Source: Phaseolus vulgaris (lineage: Eukaryota > Streptophyta > Magnoliopsida > Fabales > Fabaceae). Taken from it: 64,000 bases of DNA. Of this stretch, positions 47,481 through 59,394 are shown one piece after another. Each line of letters starts with the position of its first letter. The stretch's first letter is position 1. Where the stretch lies: the NCBI RefSeq assembly GCF_000499845.2, contig NC_023753.2, positions 9,005,791-9,069,790 of the forward strand, in the 5' to 3' direction. Under the pieces are notes generated by a model. The model searched no databases, had not been told where the DNA came from, and was given only the letters and a program-made list of their open reading frames with translations. The position numbers and the translations under genes were made by a program.

Positions 47481-48709
47481 ATTTTTTTAATAAATTTCTC
47501 GGAATGTGATATTAACTATTAAGATTTTAGTTATTAAATACTTTAAATTATAAATTAGTCTTTAATTCACATAATCATACATTCAACGTGTGAAATGTGC
47601 AAAATTGATTATGCAAAATTAATATAGAATGGAAGATTGATGGTGAAAATATGGTATTGTCAATAAATATGTATAAAAATAATGTAAATATTATTTTATA
47701 AGTAAATTTAGTTCATAAATAAATCTAAACTTTTTTAATATAATATTAAATTTTATCTTAATAAACTTATTCAATCTATCATATTACTTGTTATTGTGTT
47801 ATTTTGTACTTATTCTATAAAATTCACAAATTTCTAATCTCATACTAAATTGAGGAAGACTTAAATTTATTATTAACTATTTTAAAAACTGTTTTGATAT
47901 TTTATTGATTCTAGAGACAGATATAAAAACATTATATTTTTCTAAATTAAATTAATCATATATTTATTTTTTACTTAATTTTTTTTAGATAAAGAATAAA
48001 ATCATCATCTACTCTTTTTTTAATTTCTTATTTCAAGGCAACTATATTCTTTAGTAAAACTATTATTTTTTTTATCTACCATCAAGTCAATCATAATATT
48101 AACTTGAACATCATTACATTATTGATCTCAAACTATCAATAGAAAAAAAGACTTAAAGAAAAAGAGAGACTCAAACCGAAAATGATATTTTACATGTTAC
48201 TTTTTATTTTTCATTTTCAACTCATCCAAAATTAATTCTTTATGTATATTAAATTTCTATCATCATAAAAGTTGAATAAAAAAAATCATAAACACCGCGC
48301 GCTAGTGTTAATAATATTCATTCTCTACGTAGAAAGGAAATGGTGCATTGTTAAAAAAATCTAGTACATCAACATCTAGTATATAGAGACATCACACGGT
48401 AGCCATATTTAATTTTAAAAAAATATTAGTAATTCTGAAAAATAAAAATAAAAGGTCCTAACTAATAAACCTATTTCTGGTATTAATCTAAATGTAACTA
48501 AAATCTGGATTCCTAATTGATATGTAATTAGCCTGGTATTAAGCATAATAATGTTGGAATTGGGTGATTTGGTGGTGCCATTGCTAAATGATGACATAAG
48601 CAATGAAATAGATTTCTCTTTTTTCCTGGTCACAATTCTGAACCTTTGATGTGTGAGATCTGGAGTCCCCTTCTCAACCGTCACACCTTTTCTATTTAAT
48701 TACTCACCC

Positions 48710-48717
48710 TATAAATA
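48710..48717 (+). promoter_or_regulatory. TATA box-like site (TATAAATA) without a recognised gene
   Basis: CCCTATAAATAAAACG fits the plant TATA consensus and is followed after about 30 bases by CACTTCAGCCCACCAACATC, which looks like a leader. No open frame of note follows, so any transcript would be non-coding or belong to a decayed gene. Confidence 0.3.
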
Positions 48718-48719
48718 AA

Positions 48720-50560
48720 ACGTAAATTCCCACTTCAGCCCACCAACATCCACATTTTGCTACCTTATTATTTATTAGATAAAACTCGTTTTTATAAGCA
48801 CGAATAAGTTCCATTATCAATCAATTTTCTATGTTTCCTTCTACTTTCGGCTTCATTCTCTCTTTATTTATTTATTTTTGTCTTGGTTGAAAATGTTTTT
48901 TCTTTTTTGTCTTTTCCTCTGTTCTTATAAAAATAGATTCGGAGGGTACTTTAGCGAGGATGGTGTATTTCTCAGAAAACAAGTTTTCAGTTGGTTTTTG
49001 ATGAGAGAGGAAAGTTTATCAGCAAAAACTCTCCAATGCTTAAGTCAGTAAGAACATAAAGATAATGATAAATTTTTAATAAAGAGCTAAGAGTAAGAGT
49101 ATAAAATAGAGTTTTGTGTCTCCTCTCACCGTGAGAGAGTCATCAACTATTTATAGGTCTGGTTGGACTCAGACCATTAAAAAAATCATTGAATGGTTAT
49201 CATTAAGAAAACCCTATAAACTTATAACTGATTTATGGTCTAATTTACGTGTCTAAATATAATATTAAATGGACAGATATTGTCTGATTTATATGTCTTG
49301 AATATTATATTATATGAACGCTTATTGATTTGAATGTAATTGATCGTAATTATAATTAAAGATATCTCCATCGTCCAAAAGTCTTTTTTATTTTTTTATT
49401 TTTAGTTGGAGATTTTCTAGGTCTTTTCTATCTTTGTTGAAAATCTTCTTAGTCTTTTCGTAATACAAAATAAAAGTAGGTACTTCCACAGATATTTTAT
49501 ATCTTTCCATTAGATATCTATTTATACACATTTCTGATGATAAAATTTTCTTTGACCTATTTAATTTATTTTTAAATTATATTTATAATGATAATATTCA
49601 GTTGAACTTGTTTTATAGGATCAACTCAAACTTTACTAGAACAAATAGGTCGAGATAGTCACGAGCCGGTTGTTTGTGGGGACTGTGCTTCGTGCTTAAC
49701 CGAGAGGTAGAGAGAATGAGGGTAATAAAGGAATAATACTGATTCAATGAGATTTCTTACATGGTGATGACCCCAAATCACCCATTCAATTGTTTGCTCT
49801 GTTTCAAAATAGAAATTAACGAGTGGTTATAAATTCATTTTCATTAATGGAAGGTGATCTACTCTTTCAAATAACCAATTCCTGAACTAATTTTAAAATC
49901 CATATATATGAAAAAAAAGTTTTTTATAAATGCGAAAAATGGATTAACACCTCCAAATAAATAAATAAATAAATAGTAATTTTAATGATTGATAAGAAGA
50001 TTAAATATTTGAACGCATTTCTAATTTATTGATTTTTTTTTATCATTGATTGAGTTTACGAATTTGATTATCCTTTAGAGTGAGATTACGATTATTGGAT
50101 GAAGATATATATTATTAGTGAATGGTAATAATTAGGAATAAATAAGAGAAAGAATATTATTTAAAATGGTCATAAGGCATCTTAATTATTTTGTTAGAAG
50201 TCAATTATTAGTGGAATTTTGCATAGAGAGAATATAGAATGGATGCAGGAGTAGTTTTCTGGCAGAATTGGGTCACCCTTATTTGTCGTTATCGAAATCT
50301 GAGTAGGGCACATATGCCTTACTTCATTCATGTATTCTTCTCCAAAAAGTGAAAAAGACTTCTTTAAACACCTCTATATGCACAACCTACACCTTATACC
50401 CTTATACCTACCTTAATTATAAGGGCTTCTAACTTTTAAATTTACATTTTACCTTAATCTTCGTCTCTATATTTCTTAATATTTTCTTTAATTATATGTG
50501 ATAGGTCAATTCACTTAAAAGTATTTTTTTCTACTAAAATTACAATTTTTTCTATATATA
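48720..50560. other. Intergenic DNA, possibly old repeat
   Basis: 49095-49170 (GTGTCTCCTCTCACCGTGAG, then AACTATTTATAGGTCTGG) resembles the promoter/leader parts of some plant repeats, but no ends were found. Nothing else is recognised. Confidence 0.3.
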
Positions 50561-50561
50561 T

Positions 50562-50940
50562 CACAAAAAATCATGAAATAGATAATAATTTTTAGAAACA
50601 AAAAATAATTAGTTACTATAATAACTAAATTATGGACCATTTTATAGACTAAAAAAATTTTGATTTCTAAATTAGTTTATAATATTGTTAAGTGGTTTAT
50701 AAATTGATGTCTAATTAGCAACCAAAATTTTTGTTACCAAATTTAAAATCTAAATAATTGGTAGCAAAAACCTTAGTTGCTAATTAAACACCAATTTAGA
50801 AACTATTTAACAATAATAGAAATTAATTTAGGAACCAAAATTTTTGTAATCTCTAAAACGGTCTCTAATTTAGTCACTATAGTAACTGATTATTTTTTGT
50901 CTCTAAAAATTGATTTCTATTTCGTATAATCATCAAGAAA
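50562..50940. mobile_element. Second, older copy of the fold-back MITE family
   Basis: Colinear with the 33.5-kb MITE: CACAAAAAATCATGAAATAG at the left, AGAAACAAAAAATAATTAGT, then TAATTAGCAACCAAAATTTT, AGTTGCTAATTAAACACCAA and TTATTTTTTGTCTCTAAAAA at the right. Both arms again form a long imperfect hairpin. The termini are more diverged than in the other copy and the target duplication is not clear. Confidence 0.72.
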
Positions 50941-53900
50941 ATATCACATTATTTGATCAATACCTGAATTAAGACAAGTTTAGGATTTCTAAAGAAAATT
51001 AAAAAAATATATAAATTTACTAAGTTTAACAATTAGTATTATTTTTTCGTTCCCAATTATATTAAAAAATTATTGCTAATATAAGATTAATTTAGTTTAT
51101 ATTTACGCGTAAAACATATTTTACCGTGATCCAATAAAAACTATGGTTTTTTAATGAAATTGTTATGGGAGTCAATAAATTTATGAGAGTGCGAAAATGA
51201 TTTGTACGACTAATATATAACTATTTACTCTTATTCTATTTCTTTTTTTAATAATATGTTGGCATTATAATATTAGAGAATGATTTAAATTTTTGTTTAT
51301 CATATTGCCACTATGCATGTCAAGGAACAAAGAGTACATTTCAAAAATCTGAAAAAGTATTATAAATTAATGTCATAAGCAGCGAACTTTGTTATGATGA
51401 AAAAAAATAACTAATCAAGCAGATAATAATTTGATAATTATACAAAAACAAATAATTTTTCGGGTTATTAAAAAGCTGTTAGATTCCATTGTACGTGTAC
51501 TCAGTTGGAATTAATGATTAATTACTATTATAGTTTGAATATTAATAAAGTGACAGAATTTAAGGAAGGAAAGTCAATCCTGCCAAACAAAAGAGGCCAA
51601 AAGACATGTCATATATATATATATATATATAATTTTATTTATTTATTTTTTGCTATGGTATGGTATGTTTGGTCCATCACTCCAATTATTACCATTACAT
51701 ACCATTGGTCCCGCTGAGAGAATTACGTAGGATTGGAAATTAAAAAAAAAATGTCTGTGTTTTATTGTTTTTATCTAGAAAAATGTTAATTTTACAACTC
51801 ATAAGTGAAATCGAACAATTAACAATTTTTTATAGTTTTTTCATCTTTTTCACGGGAATTCATATTTTAATAAGATTTTTTATTTTATTTTTAACAATTG
51901 TAATATGAAAATTTTTATTTTGTATTCATTTTTGAATTGTGAACTTATCAAAAGTGATCTAGTTTTATCTATTGGCATATTTTTGTGAAGATAAATACGA
52001 TAAATTAATGAAATAAAATGCATGTGTTGGAAAATTTGATTTAAAACTTTGGTCTGGAAAGAGAAAGTTGTGGGGAAGTGTTTTGAAGTGTGTATATTAA
52101 GTTTAGGGTGTAGAAAAACCAAAGTTAATTAAGCAAGTGGTGTAGCAGCTAAGAGTTGTGGGAGAAAGAGAAGATGAACCAAAATTGGGTATGAAAAAGT
52201 GAAGGTGGGCATAGAGAAAAACCTGAAGTGGGTAAGTGGGTATATGAAAAAGCATTGCAGGCAGAGAATCAAGCTCCATAGAATTTGCATTGTGGACCTG
52301 GGATTTGTTCTCGTGGCTCGAGGTTGCTGTTAGAACATGGAATTGGAAGGTAAACACCCGTGACTGATACGGCTAAAGTTTTTGCTTATTTGTCCACACT
52401 ACACTTGTTTTTAACAAGAATGCACTGATTCTTCTATCACAAAAGAATATTGGAAACACCTTGCTAAGCCAAATGTGGATGGTTATGATTATAAAAAATG
52501 CAACACTGAAAAGGAGGACACATGCATAATAACTGGTTAAGATCACAGTAGCTTCATAGAGTTTACTTCAAATACTGCAATTGCTACTGTTTAGGTTGGC
52601 TTTATTACCACCAATGATGACCCAACAAAAGGGTAACTTAATGAAAAATTATACTGCCAGAATAATTTGTTTTGTTTTCCTTTTTAGCTTCGAATTAGAT
52701 ACTATAAATACGTGTATGAGGTGAAAAGTCAGATCAAAATATGCACTTAAAAGGATACAAGTTATTGCAATGTCTGAGGAACAGACAAAAAAGGTCATAT
52801 GGAACATTAATTGAGTACTAAAAAGATTGAGAATTCATAGATATTTCCCTCTCTGATTTATCTCATCCTTTTAAGACATTCTGCAAATTGTGATCAAATA
52901 AGAAATTGCCAATGGTGTGACCACAAAAAAAAATATTCTATAAATTTTAATGCGAATCAAAAGGTCTTTCATCAATATAGAGTATACATATATTTATATT
53001 CAATTATATGGCAAAGAACATATCTACCTGTATGGATAGAAAAGAGTGGCACAAAGAGTTTTTTTTATTTATATCTGAGGCTTGAATTCTAATGCGAATA
53101 TAATGGTTTGGCGCATGATCAATGCATGCAGATACAAAGGTGTAAACAGTGAAGAAACAGAAACATTTTTTTGGAAAGGACTGAAAATTTGTGTACTGGA
53201 ACAGGTAGAACAATGAAACTGATGTGAAATGGAGAACATTAAAAGCCTGTAAGAATGTGAATTAAGTTCTTCTCTCCCCGATCTTGTCTTTAATCTTTTT
53301 ATGTCATTTCACTTTTGGTATTTCCACCAACATGCCTAAAACCTTATCATTTCGCATAAAGCACTGGATTCTGTGGTGGTTTATTTAATATACATATTCT
53401 TCTTCCACTTTCTTAATTTTTTTTTTAAATTACGGGTTTACTTGAATTAACTTCATTTGTCCTATCTATATGTATTTGTCACTATCAAAATGGATGCTTC
53501 TCTCTCTTTTTCTTATGAACGAAAACTATTAGCTCCGTCTTGAAAACAAATTAGGTGATTAATGGTTATGTCCACTAGTGAATTACAAGGCTCTTAATTG
53601 TTCCGTATGGTCCCAAATGAAAAAAAATAGTTAACACTGTGAAATGAAAGTGAAATAGAGAATCAGATTTGTGTTTGCACTGCACTTTGTTCCACTTCAG
53701 ACAAAGGTTTTCTCTAGTCAACACACATGCCAAATCTGAATAATTAGATCAACTAGAAAAAGGCACGTCCTTTCACAATGGGTCACAAGCACTACCCTTG
53801 ATCTCTCAAATATTGACCTCACACGGCTTACCTAGCTGGTCCCCATTAACAGTTAGGTTATGTTTCGTTTCAACTCCTGTGTTTTCCAGTTGTTGCCATT

Positions 53901-55010
53901 TGGCTCTTTCTCTGCTTCATATAGTGCACAACACAAAATAAAAACTAATCACTGTACCAAAATATCCCATCTAAAATTCTGTCTAAAATCCTAAGCAGAG
54001 TGAGTTTAGTTTTATCAAAACCAATATCACATTGCATTATCAGAAGGGTGATATATTTCAGTTTACTTGCGGTAATATTAACCAAACATGCTGTAGTTTG
54101 TAATGAGTTTCCTTATTTTAATTTGAAAATACTGACATATCTTTTTCACTTGTATCCTAAGTGTTGCTAACGTGAAAATGCGAAGAGGAAATATAAAATA
54201 GGGTGCTTGGTGGAAAATGACACCACTAATTCCAACATCAATATCATAATGTTTGCAACACTCATTGTCTACCTTAAACCTAATCATGGTGGTTTCAGTC
54301 CACACTATTCCCTTCTCTTACAACCATATATTCTTCTCTCGCAATCATCAGCTCCATCATGATTCAAATTCTCATCTCATAATGCCACCACAAGTCATAC
54401 ATAATTCCATCACAGTATATTTCTTATAGGCATCAACTCTTTGATTAAAACAAAATCATTTCCAACTTCAGTGTGAAACATTTAGAGAGAACTTTGTTGT
54501 CTATAATTATATCCAAATTGAACTGTGTACTGTCAGAATCATGATTTAATCTGAAGCAAATTCTGATAGTTGCTTTTTACTTAATAATCACGGGTAGGGT
54601 CTGAATTCTATTTATTTACATAGATTTGATTTGCTCAGTATCGTAAGTCTGATGTTTGGTTTTGGCAATCTCTTTCATGTGTGCTTCACGAGTCCATTAA
54701 TTCTTGGTAGTTTCATTCTACAGTGGGTGTAAACCAATGGCTATAGGGCTTGCAACCTTTTTTAAATAAAAGTTTTTATGTAAGGTATAATTATATAACT
54801 TGACATCTCAACTATGCTAACACATCCGGTAACAACAATTATTTGTCATTACATGAAAAAAAATATTATTAAAAAAAAATACAAAAATATGGAGGATTAA
54901 ACCAAAACTCATATGTTAACAAATACGATACATGAGTAGATTATACATATTCATAAAGAATTATAAGAACATACTAGATGATAACTTATTATACCAATAA
55001 AAATATTTTC
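50941..55010. other. Intergenic DNA without recognised gene
   Basis: Includes a short TA run at about 51610-51632. The part at 52080-52360 is less AT-rich but gives no recognisable protein on either strand. No RNA gene was identified. Confidence 0.4.
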
Positions 55011-55014
55011 TATG

Positions 55015-55375
55015 AATAAATCATAAATTAGTCAACTTATCAGCGTACGCATTCTTTTCCTCAAAATATGAGTAACCATAAACTTGATTTTTCCATAATA
55101 ATTACAACAAATATTTCATTGATTACGAAACATCAAAAAAACATTAGTCTTATAACAGTAAACGTAACACAAACCAAAGAAGAATCACAGTCAACCAAAC
55201 ATTAGTAAGCCCATCTTTTGAGCTTCTTCCATAACATGTATAACCCCATCAAATTCAGCAACCCATAACAATTTGAATTTCAAGAAACTCAGAGAAATAT
55301 AACAATTTGAATTTCAAGAAACTCAGAAAAATATAGTGTGTGCTACCTTGAGGTGTTGTTGTTTGCTCGGATGTG
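55015..55375 (-). pseudogene. RNase H-like (RVT_3 type) retroelement fragment
   Basis: Minus-strand reading gives WVAEFDGVIHVMEEAQKMGL from about 55260 down to 55200, then FLMFRNQ*NICCNYYGKIKF and MVTHILRK from about 55140 to 55055. This matches the layout AEL.GVI.A.E.A...G...W, then RN(R/Q)W.NC......V.HI.REGN..AD.L, known from the RNase H domain linked to plant LINEs and related RVT_3 proteins. The AEFDGVI region corresponds to the usual catalytic Glu segment. Stops and frame changes interrupt it. A 34-base tandem duplication of AACAATTTGAATTTCAAGAA lies at its upstream end. Confidence 0.6.
55265..55332. repeat. 34-bp tandem duplication
   Basis: ATAACAATTTGAATTTCAAG plus AAACTCAG(A/G)(A/G)AAAT-type sequence occurs twice in a row (55265-55298 and 55299-55332) with one difference. 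Confidence 0.88.
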
Positions 55376-58300
55376 ATCATGTAAGGTATTTTGGCAATCA
55401 GATTATACATCTTCAAATTGGTCAAGCAAAAAATGGTTTAACTTCTGATCAATATCCTGAATTAATCTATTGAGAAATATATATAATGTTTTTTTTATTT
55501 TAAAGGTTATGCTATATTTTTTAGAAATTCAATATATTATATTAAAAAATATATTTATTTATTGAAAAGACAATGATGGTAGTGAGAGATATGAGTTATG
55601 AAGGAACGAAACCACGTAAGAGAATGGCGTAGAAAAGGGATTATAGTAGATGGTCGGTTGGGAAGAAATATGTCACACTCGTAGAACTAAAAAGAAAAGT
55701 AGAATGAAAATTTTGATCATAGAACATTTTAGATAATGCGGAAAAAATAATTAGGAAACTACATGATCCCTCTTCTAATCTTCATAAAATTAATTAATTT
55801 GGTCCTTCTATAAAATTATGCATCAATAATTTTATTTTTTTTATTAATAAAAAATAAATAAATTAAAAAAAATACTTTTGAAGTGTCTCAACCCTTATAC
55901 AAAACTCATATTAAAAACAAAGGTAAACCCAAAAAGAGATGCATCAATTTGTTTACAAAATCAGATTGTAAGATTAGTTGATTAGTAAAATTAAAAAAAT
56001 ACTGTTAGAGCATATCAATTTTTTAAAAATATAATAAAGTAAAATAAATATATTTCATACAAGTTAAATAATAAATTCAAATTATAACTAAATTTATGAA
56101 ACTAAAAGAATAATGCGTATTGTGAAATAAAATATGAACATATGAATCAATAGAATTAAATTTAAAAAATTAGGCAGGATGAATAGAATGAATTTTTTTA
56201 TTGGACAAACTCTTTATTCTTGTTTTTTTTTCTTTCTACGTATATTAGAAAAAAGTACAAGTGAGACTCTATTATAAATCATATTTTTGAGTGGTCTCAC
56301 TTCTAAATTAGAAAATAAAATAAAAATGTGAGTTTCTATATATTTTTACACACAATAGGGGAAAAAAAATTAGAACAATAGTATTACTCATGCATTCTCC
56401 TTATAATTTATCTATTATTAACAAATTCTGGTTATTGAAATTGTAAATATTAGTATACTAAATTCTTTCAAAAATTTGCAGGGTCTAATAGTTATAGGTA
56501 TGTCTCTTAGATTCAATTGTATGTTGAGTAAATATTATACTGCAGGCATTCTTATTTGTTGTCACGTAATTTTAAGTATTATTATTTCTATAAGAAAATT
56601 ATTAGATATAAAAAATAATTATTCATCATATTAATTAAAATAAATATTATTTTATAAATTACTGATATTTAGAGTAGTTATTATTATTAATAATTTATAA
56701 AGTAGTTTTTAAATTAATATTTATTATTTACTAATTATTTTAAATTATAAATTAATCACTAATTTAATTAAAAAAATTAGAATTAAAATAGTTAGTAACT
56801 ACAACCTTTTAAATACCAATTCAAAAATTATTCATAAATTTTTATTAATAATAAAAAATATTTTATATATAAATAATTTTTTTTATCTCTAACTTAATTT
56901 AATAATTTTTTATAATGTGTAAATAAGAATAACTCTACTTAACGAATAATATAGAAAATAAAATTAAAGTATATATACTTCAGTAAAGTTTTTCTTATTA
57001 ATAAATGAGACAATTATTCATATCTATTTTGCTTTATATTTTTTTTGGTGTGGTTCATGATTAATAATTATCTTTCTTTTGTTATTCAGCGGCTCATTTA
57101 TATTTTAAATACACTACTTTGTACTAATAGTGGTAAGCAATTTTTTTTTATTAATATCTTTATAATATTTATTTTACTTTTCATTTAATCTCACTCTATA
57201 TCTACATTTTCACTACATATTTTTCTTTGTTTTTTTTTAAGAAAGGGCCAGTAGGGATGAGAATCGATCAAACAGAACTTTATATAAAAATAATCCAATT
57301 TGTTATGAAAAAGTAAAACTTACATGAGATTATAAGAAAGGTATTAAGTTAAAATCTAGAGTGAGTTAATAAACTGGACAGAACTTGTCATAAACTACAA
57401 ACTTAGTAATTATAATAATATTTATCTTATCAATAATATATTTTTATCTTGATTTTTTTTAATTTTTAATAGGATACTTTATAAAAATATTAACTATAAA
57501 AGTATAATATGTGTAATGTATTTAATTAAATAATTGTTTTAAAGTTGAAATTGAAGTTTTTTTATAACATAAAAAAGGTCAAATGAATCATTATAGAGGC
57601 TCTAGAATTGACAGTATTTATTCTGAGCCAAGATAGCACACACAATGTGGTATGATGCTCAGAGGTCACAGTTACCAAGGCAACCCCTTATCCCATCTCT
57701 GATGCTCATCTTACCCTACATAACTCAAATTCAATGTGTATTCTGCATGCAATGCAAATTCAATGCAATGCACCAAAGTCAATGACCCTTACTTATTGTT
57801 ATTAATTGCCACAATTCAACCAGATAAACCACATTTATACACACTCTACAATATTTCCTTAAAAACTTTTATAAGAAAAAAAAATACACTACTATTTAGG
57901 ATTAGCTTATTATTGCCTTCGCTATTCTCGCTAATGTTCCTACGTGATCAAAAAGTGAGTTTTCATAGTGTTCCTTCGTCTTCAATTTATTCTGAACAAA
58001 GTGCATGTAAATGTGTGAAATCTTATCACCCTTGTAAGAAGAAGAATCTAAAGGCAGAGAGAATGGACCTTATATTAAATATAAAGATAAACACAACTCT
58101 GATTTTTTTTTCCAACTCTTTTTATCTTATATATATCACCATTATCGTCATATATATAATACATGGAGAATATTTATCTTTTTAAAAAAAGTGTATGAAA
58201 TAATATGAAAGTCTTGTTTTAGAGGAAGGGTGACGCCATCACATTAATACGTCGTCGTGGTGTTTGGCACAGTTTCTTACATCGTAAACGGTTGCTGGGT

Positions 58301-59323
58301 CCACCAGTCAAAGGGTGTCGGTGGGTTTACGATCAACCTTTCATATCAAAGCTTTCAATTTTTTATTTTTTTTATTTTTTTATTTTTACTTTTGCGAATC
58401 TGATTCTTTTTCAAGATTTCCCACAAAATATGAGAGAGGAGTTTTTTTTTTCTTTATCTGGTTATTTTATGAAAAGTGAAAAGAAAAAAATTAGAAGGCA
58501 TGCGCTTTAACCGTTATCAGTTACTTGATTTGAAACCGTGCTAAACTTTATTTATTGGTGTAATGGATTGCGAAATTATTGTTTAGAATGAGCTACATGA
58601 TTCGGATATCTAGGACAAGTTCCCTAACACTTGATCCATATAGATTTTTCATTGATGGTTGTGTGAGTGAGAAGAGAAAGAACTTATCAACTTTTTATAG
58701 GTATCAGCATCCTAAACTAGATATAATTTCCTAGGATTTACAACTTATATCCAACAACAACAACAAAAATCACGTGGGAACTCAACTTATATTTGCTTCT
58801 GTGTTATAAATAGGTAGAAAACGTTAGTGTCTAGTCTTCAGCATCAATTCTTAGTTTATACATCTTGGAATTCGTTGCATTCATTATTAATATATATGTA
58901 CACTATTTTATTGCTATTATTCACACTCAATCTAACTTGGGTTCAGTTTAGATATACTTCTCCTATGATTTATGTTTTTCTCTAATTAACTTAGATATGA
59001 AGCATTGATTCATAAGCCCACCTAATTTCCTCAAATCTTATTAATTCCTTCACAATGAATGCAAATATTAATGAGTCCTTGATAATATTATTATGTTGAT
59101 AGTTGGTGTGTTTAATGTGGAGTTGAGTTTTAATGAGAAAAGTTGGGTTGTGGAAATTAGTTAGAGAGAGCAGTGTGAGTTATAAGTTTTACCGAAACGG
59201 ATAAGGGTGCAGGTTTGGGTTTCCAATTACCATATCCACAGAGAGTAACAGTAACACAGTTATCGATTTTCAAAGCCAACAGATTCTCCATTATATTTAC
59301 ATGCAACTCCTCTCTCCCTCAAT
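55376..59323. other. AT-rich intergenic DNA and upstream region of the sucrose transporter gene
   Basis: 56590-56930 contains weak MITE-family words (AAAAAATAATTATTCATCAT, AAATACCAATTCAAAAATTA). 57600-57780 and 58225-58340 are less AT-rich but have no recognised coding content. The final 300-400 bases are the likely promoter of the gene at 59395. Confidence 0.4.
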
Positions 59324-59330
59324 TATAAAA
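59324..59330 (+). promoter_or_regulatory. TATA box of the sucrose transporter gene
   Basis: TATAAAA lies 71 bases before the start codon, in CTCAATTATAAAACCCCC, followed by a CA-rich leader (CACACAACACAAAAC). The spacing suggests a transcription start near 59355 and a short 5' UTR of about 40 bases. Confidence 0.7.
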
Positions 59331-59394
59331 CCCCCCAACACTCTCCAAAACCACACAACACAAAACTAAACAACACACACTCTCTTCTTCCAAC

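Larger units (their letters stand above)
42152..48290. other. Long AT-rich intergenic stretch
   Basis: No gene or RNA is recognised. It holds one long TA microsatellite and degenerate copies of the fold-back MITE family. Everything else is AT-rich unique-looking sequence with frequent stops. Confidence 0.45.

Noticed and set aside
48415..48684. Minus-strand open frame of 89 codons
   Set aside because: Overlaps the orphan promoter region and has no recognisable content.
52103..52357. Minus-strand open frame of 84 codons in less AT-rich DNA
   Set aside because: No domain, signal or homology I could name and no supporting promoter context; left out as unsupported.
57736..58510. Two plus-strand open frames (149 and 72 codons)
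   Set aside because: Composition follows the AT-rich DNA and nothing in them resembles a known protein.
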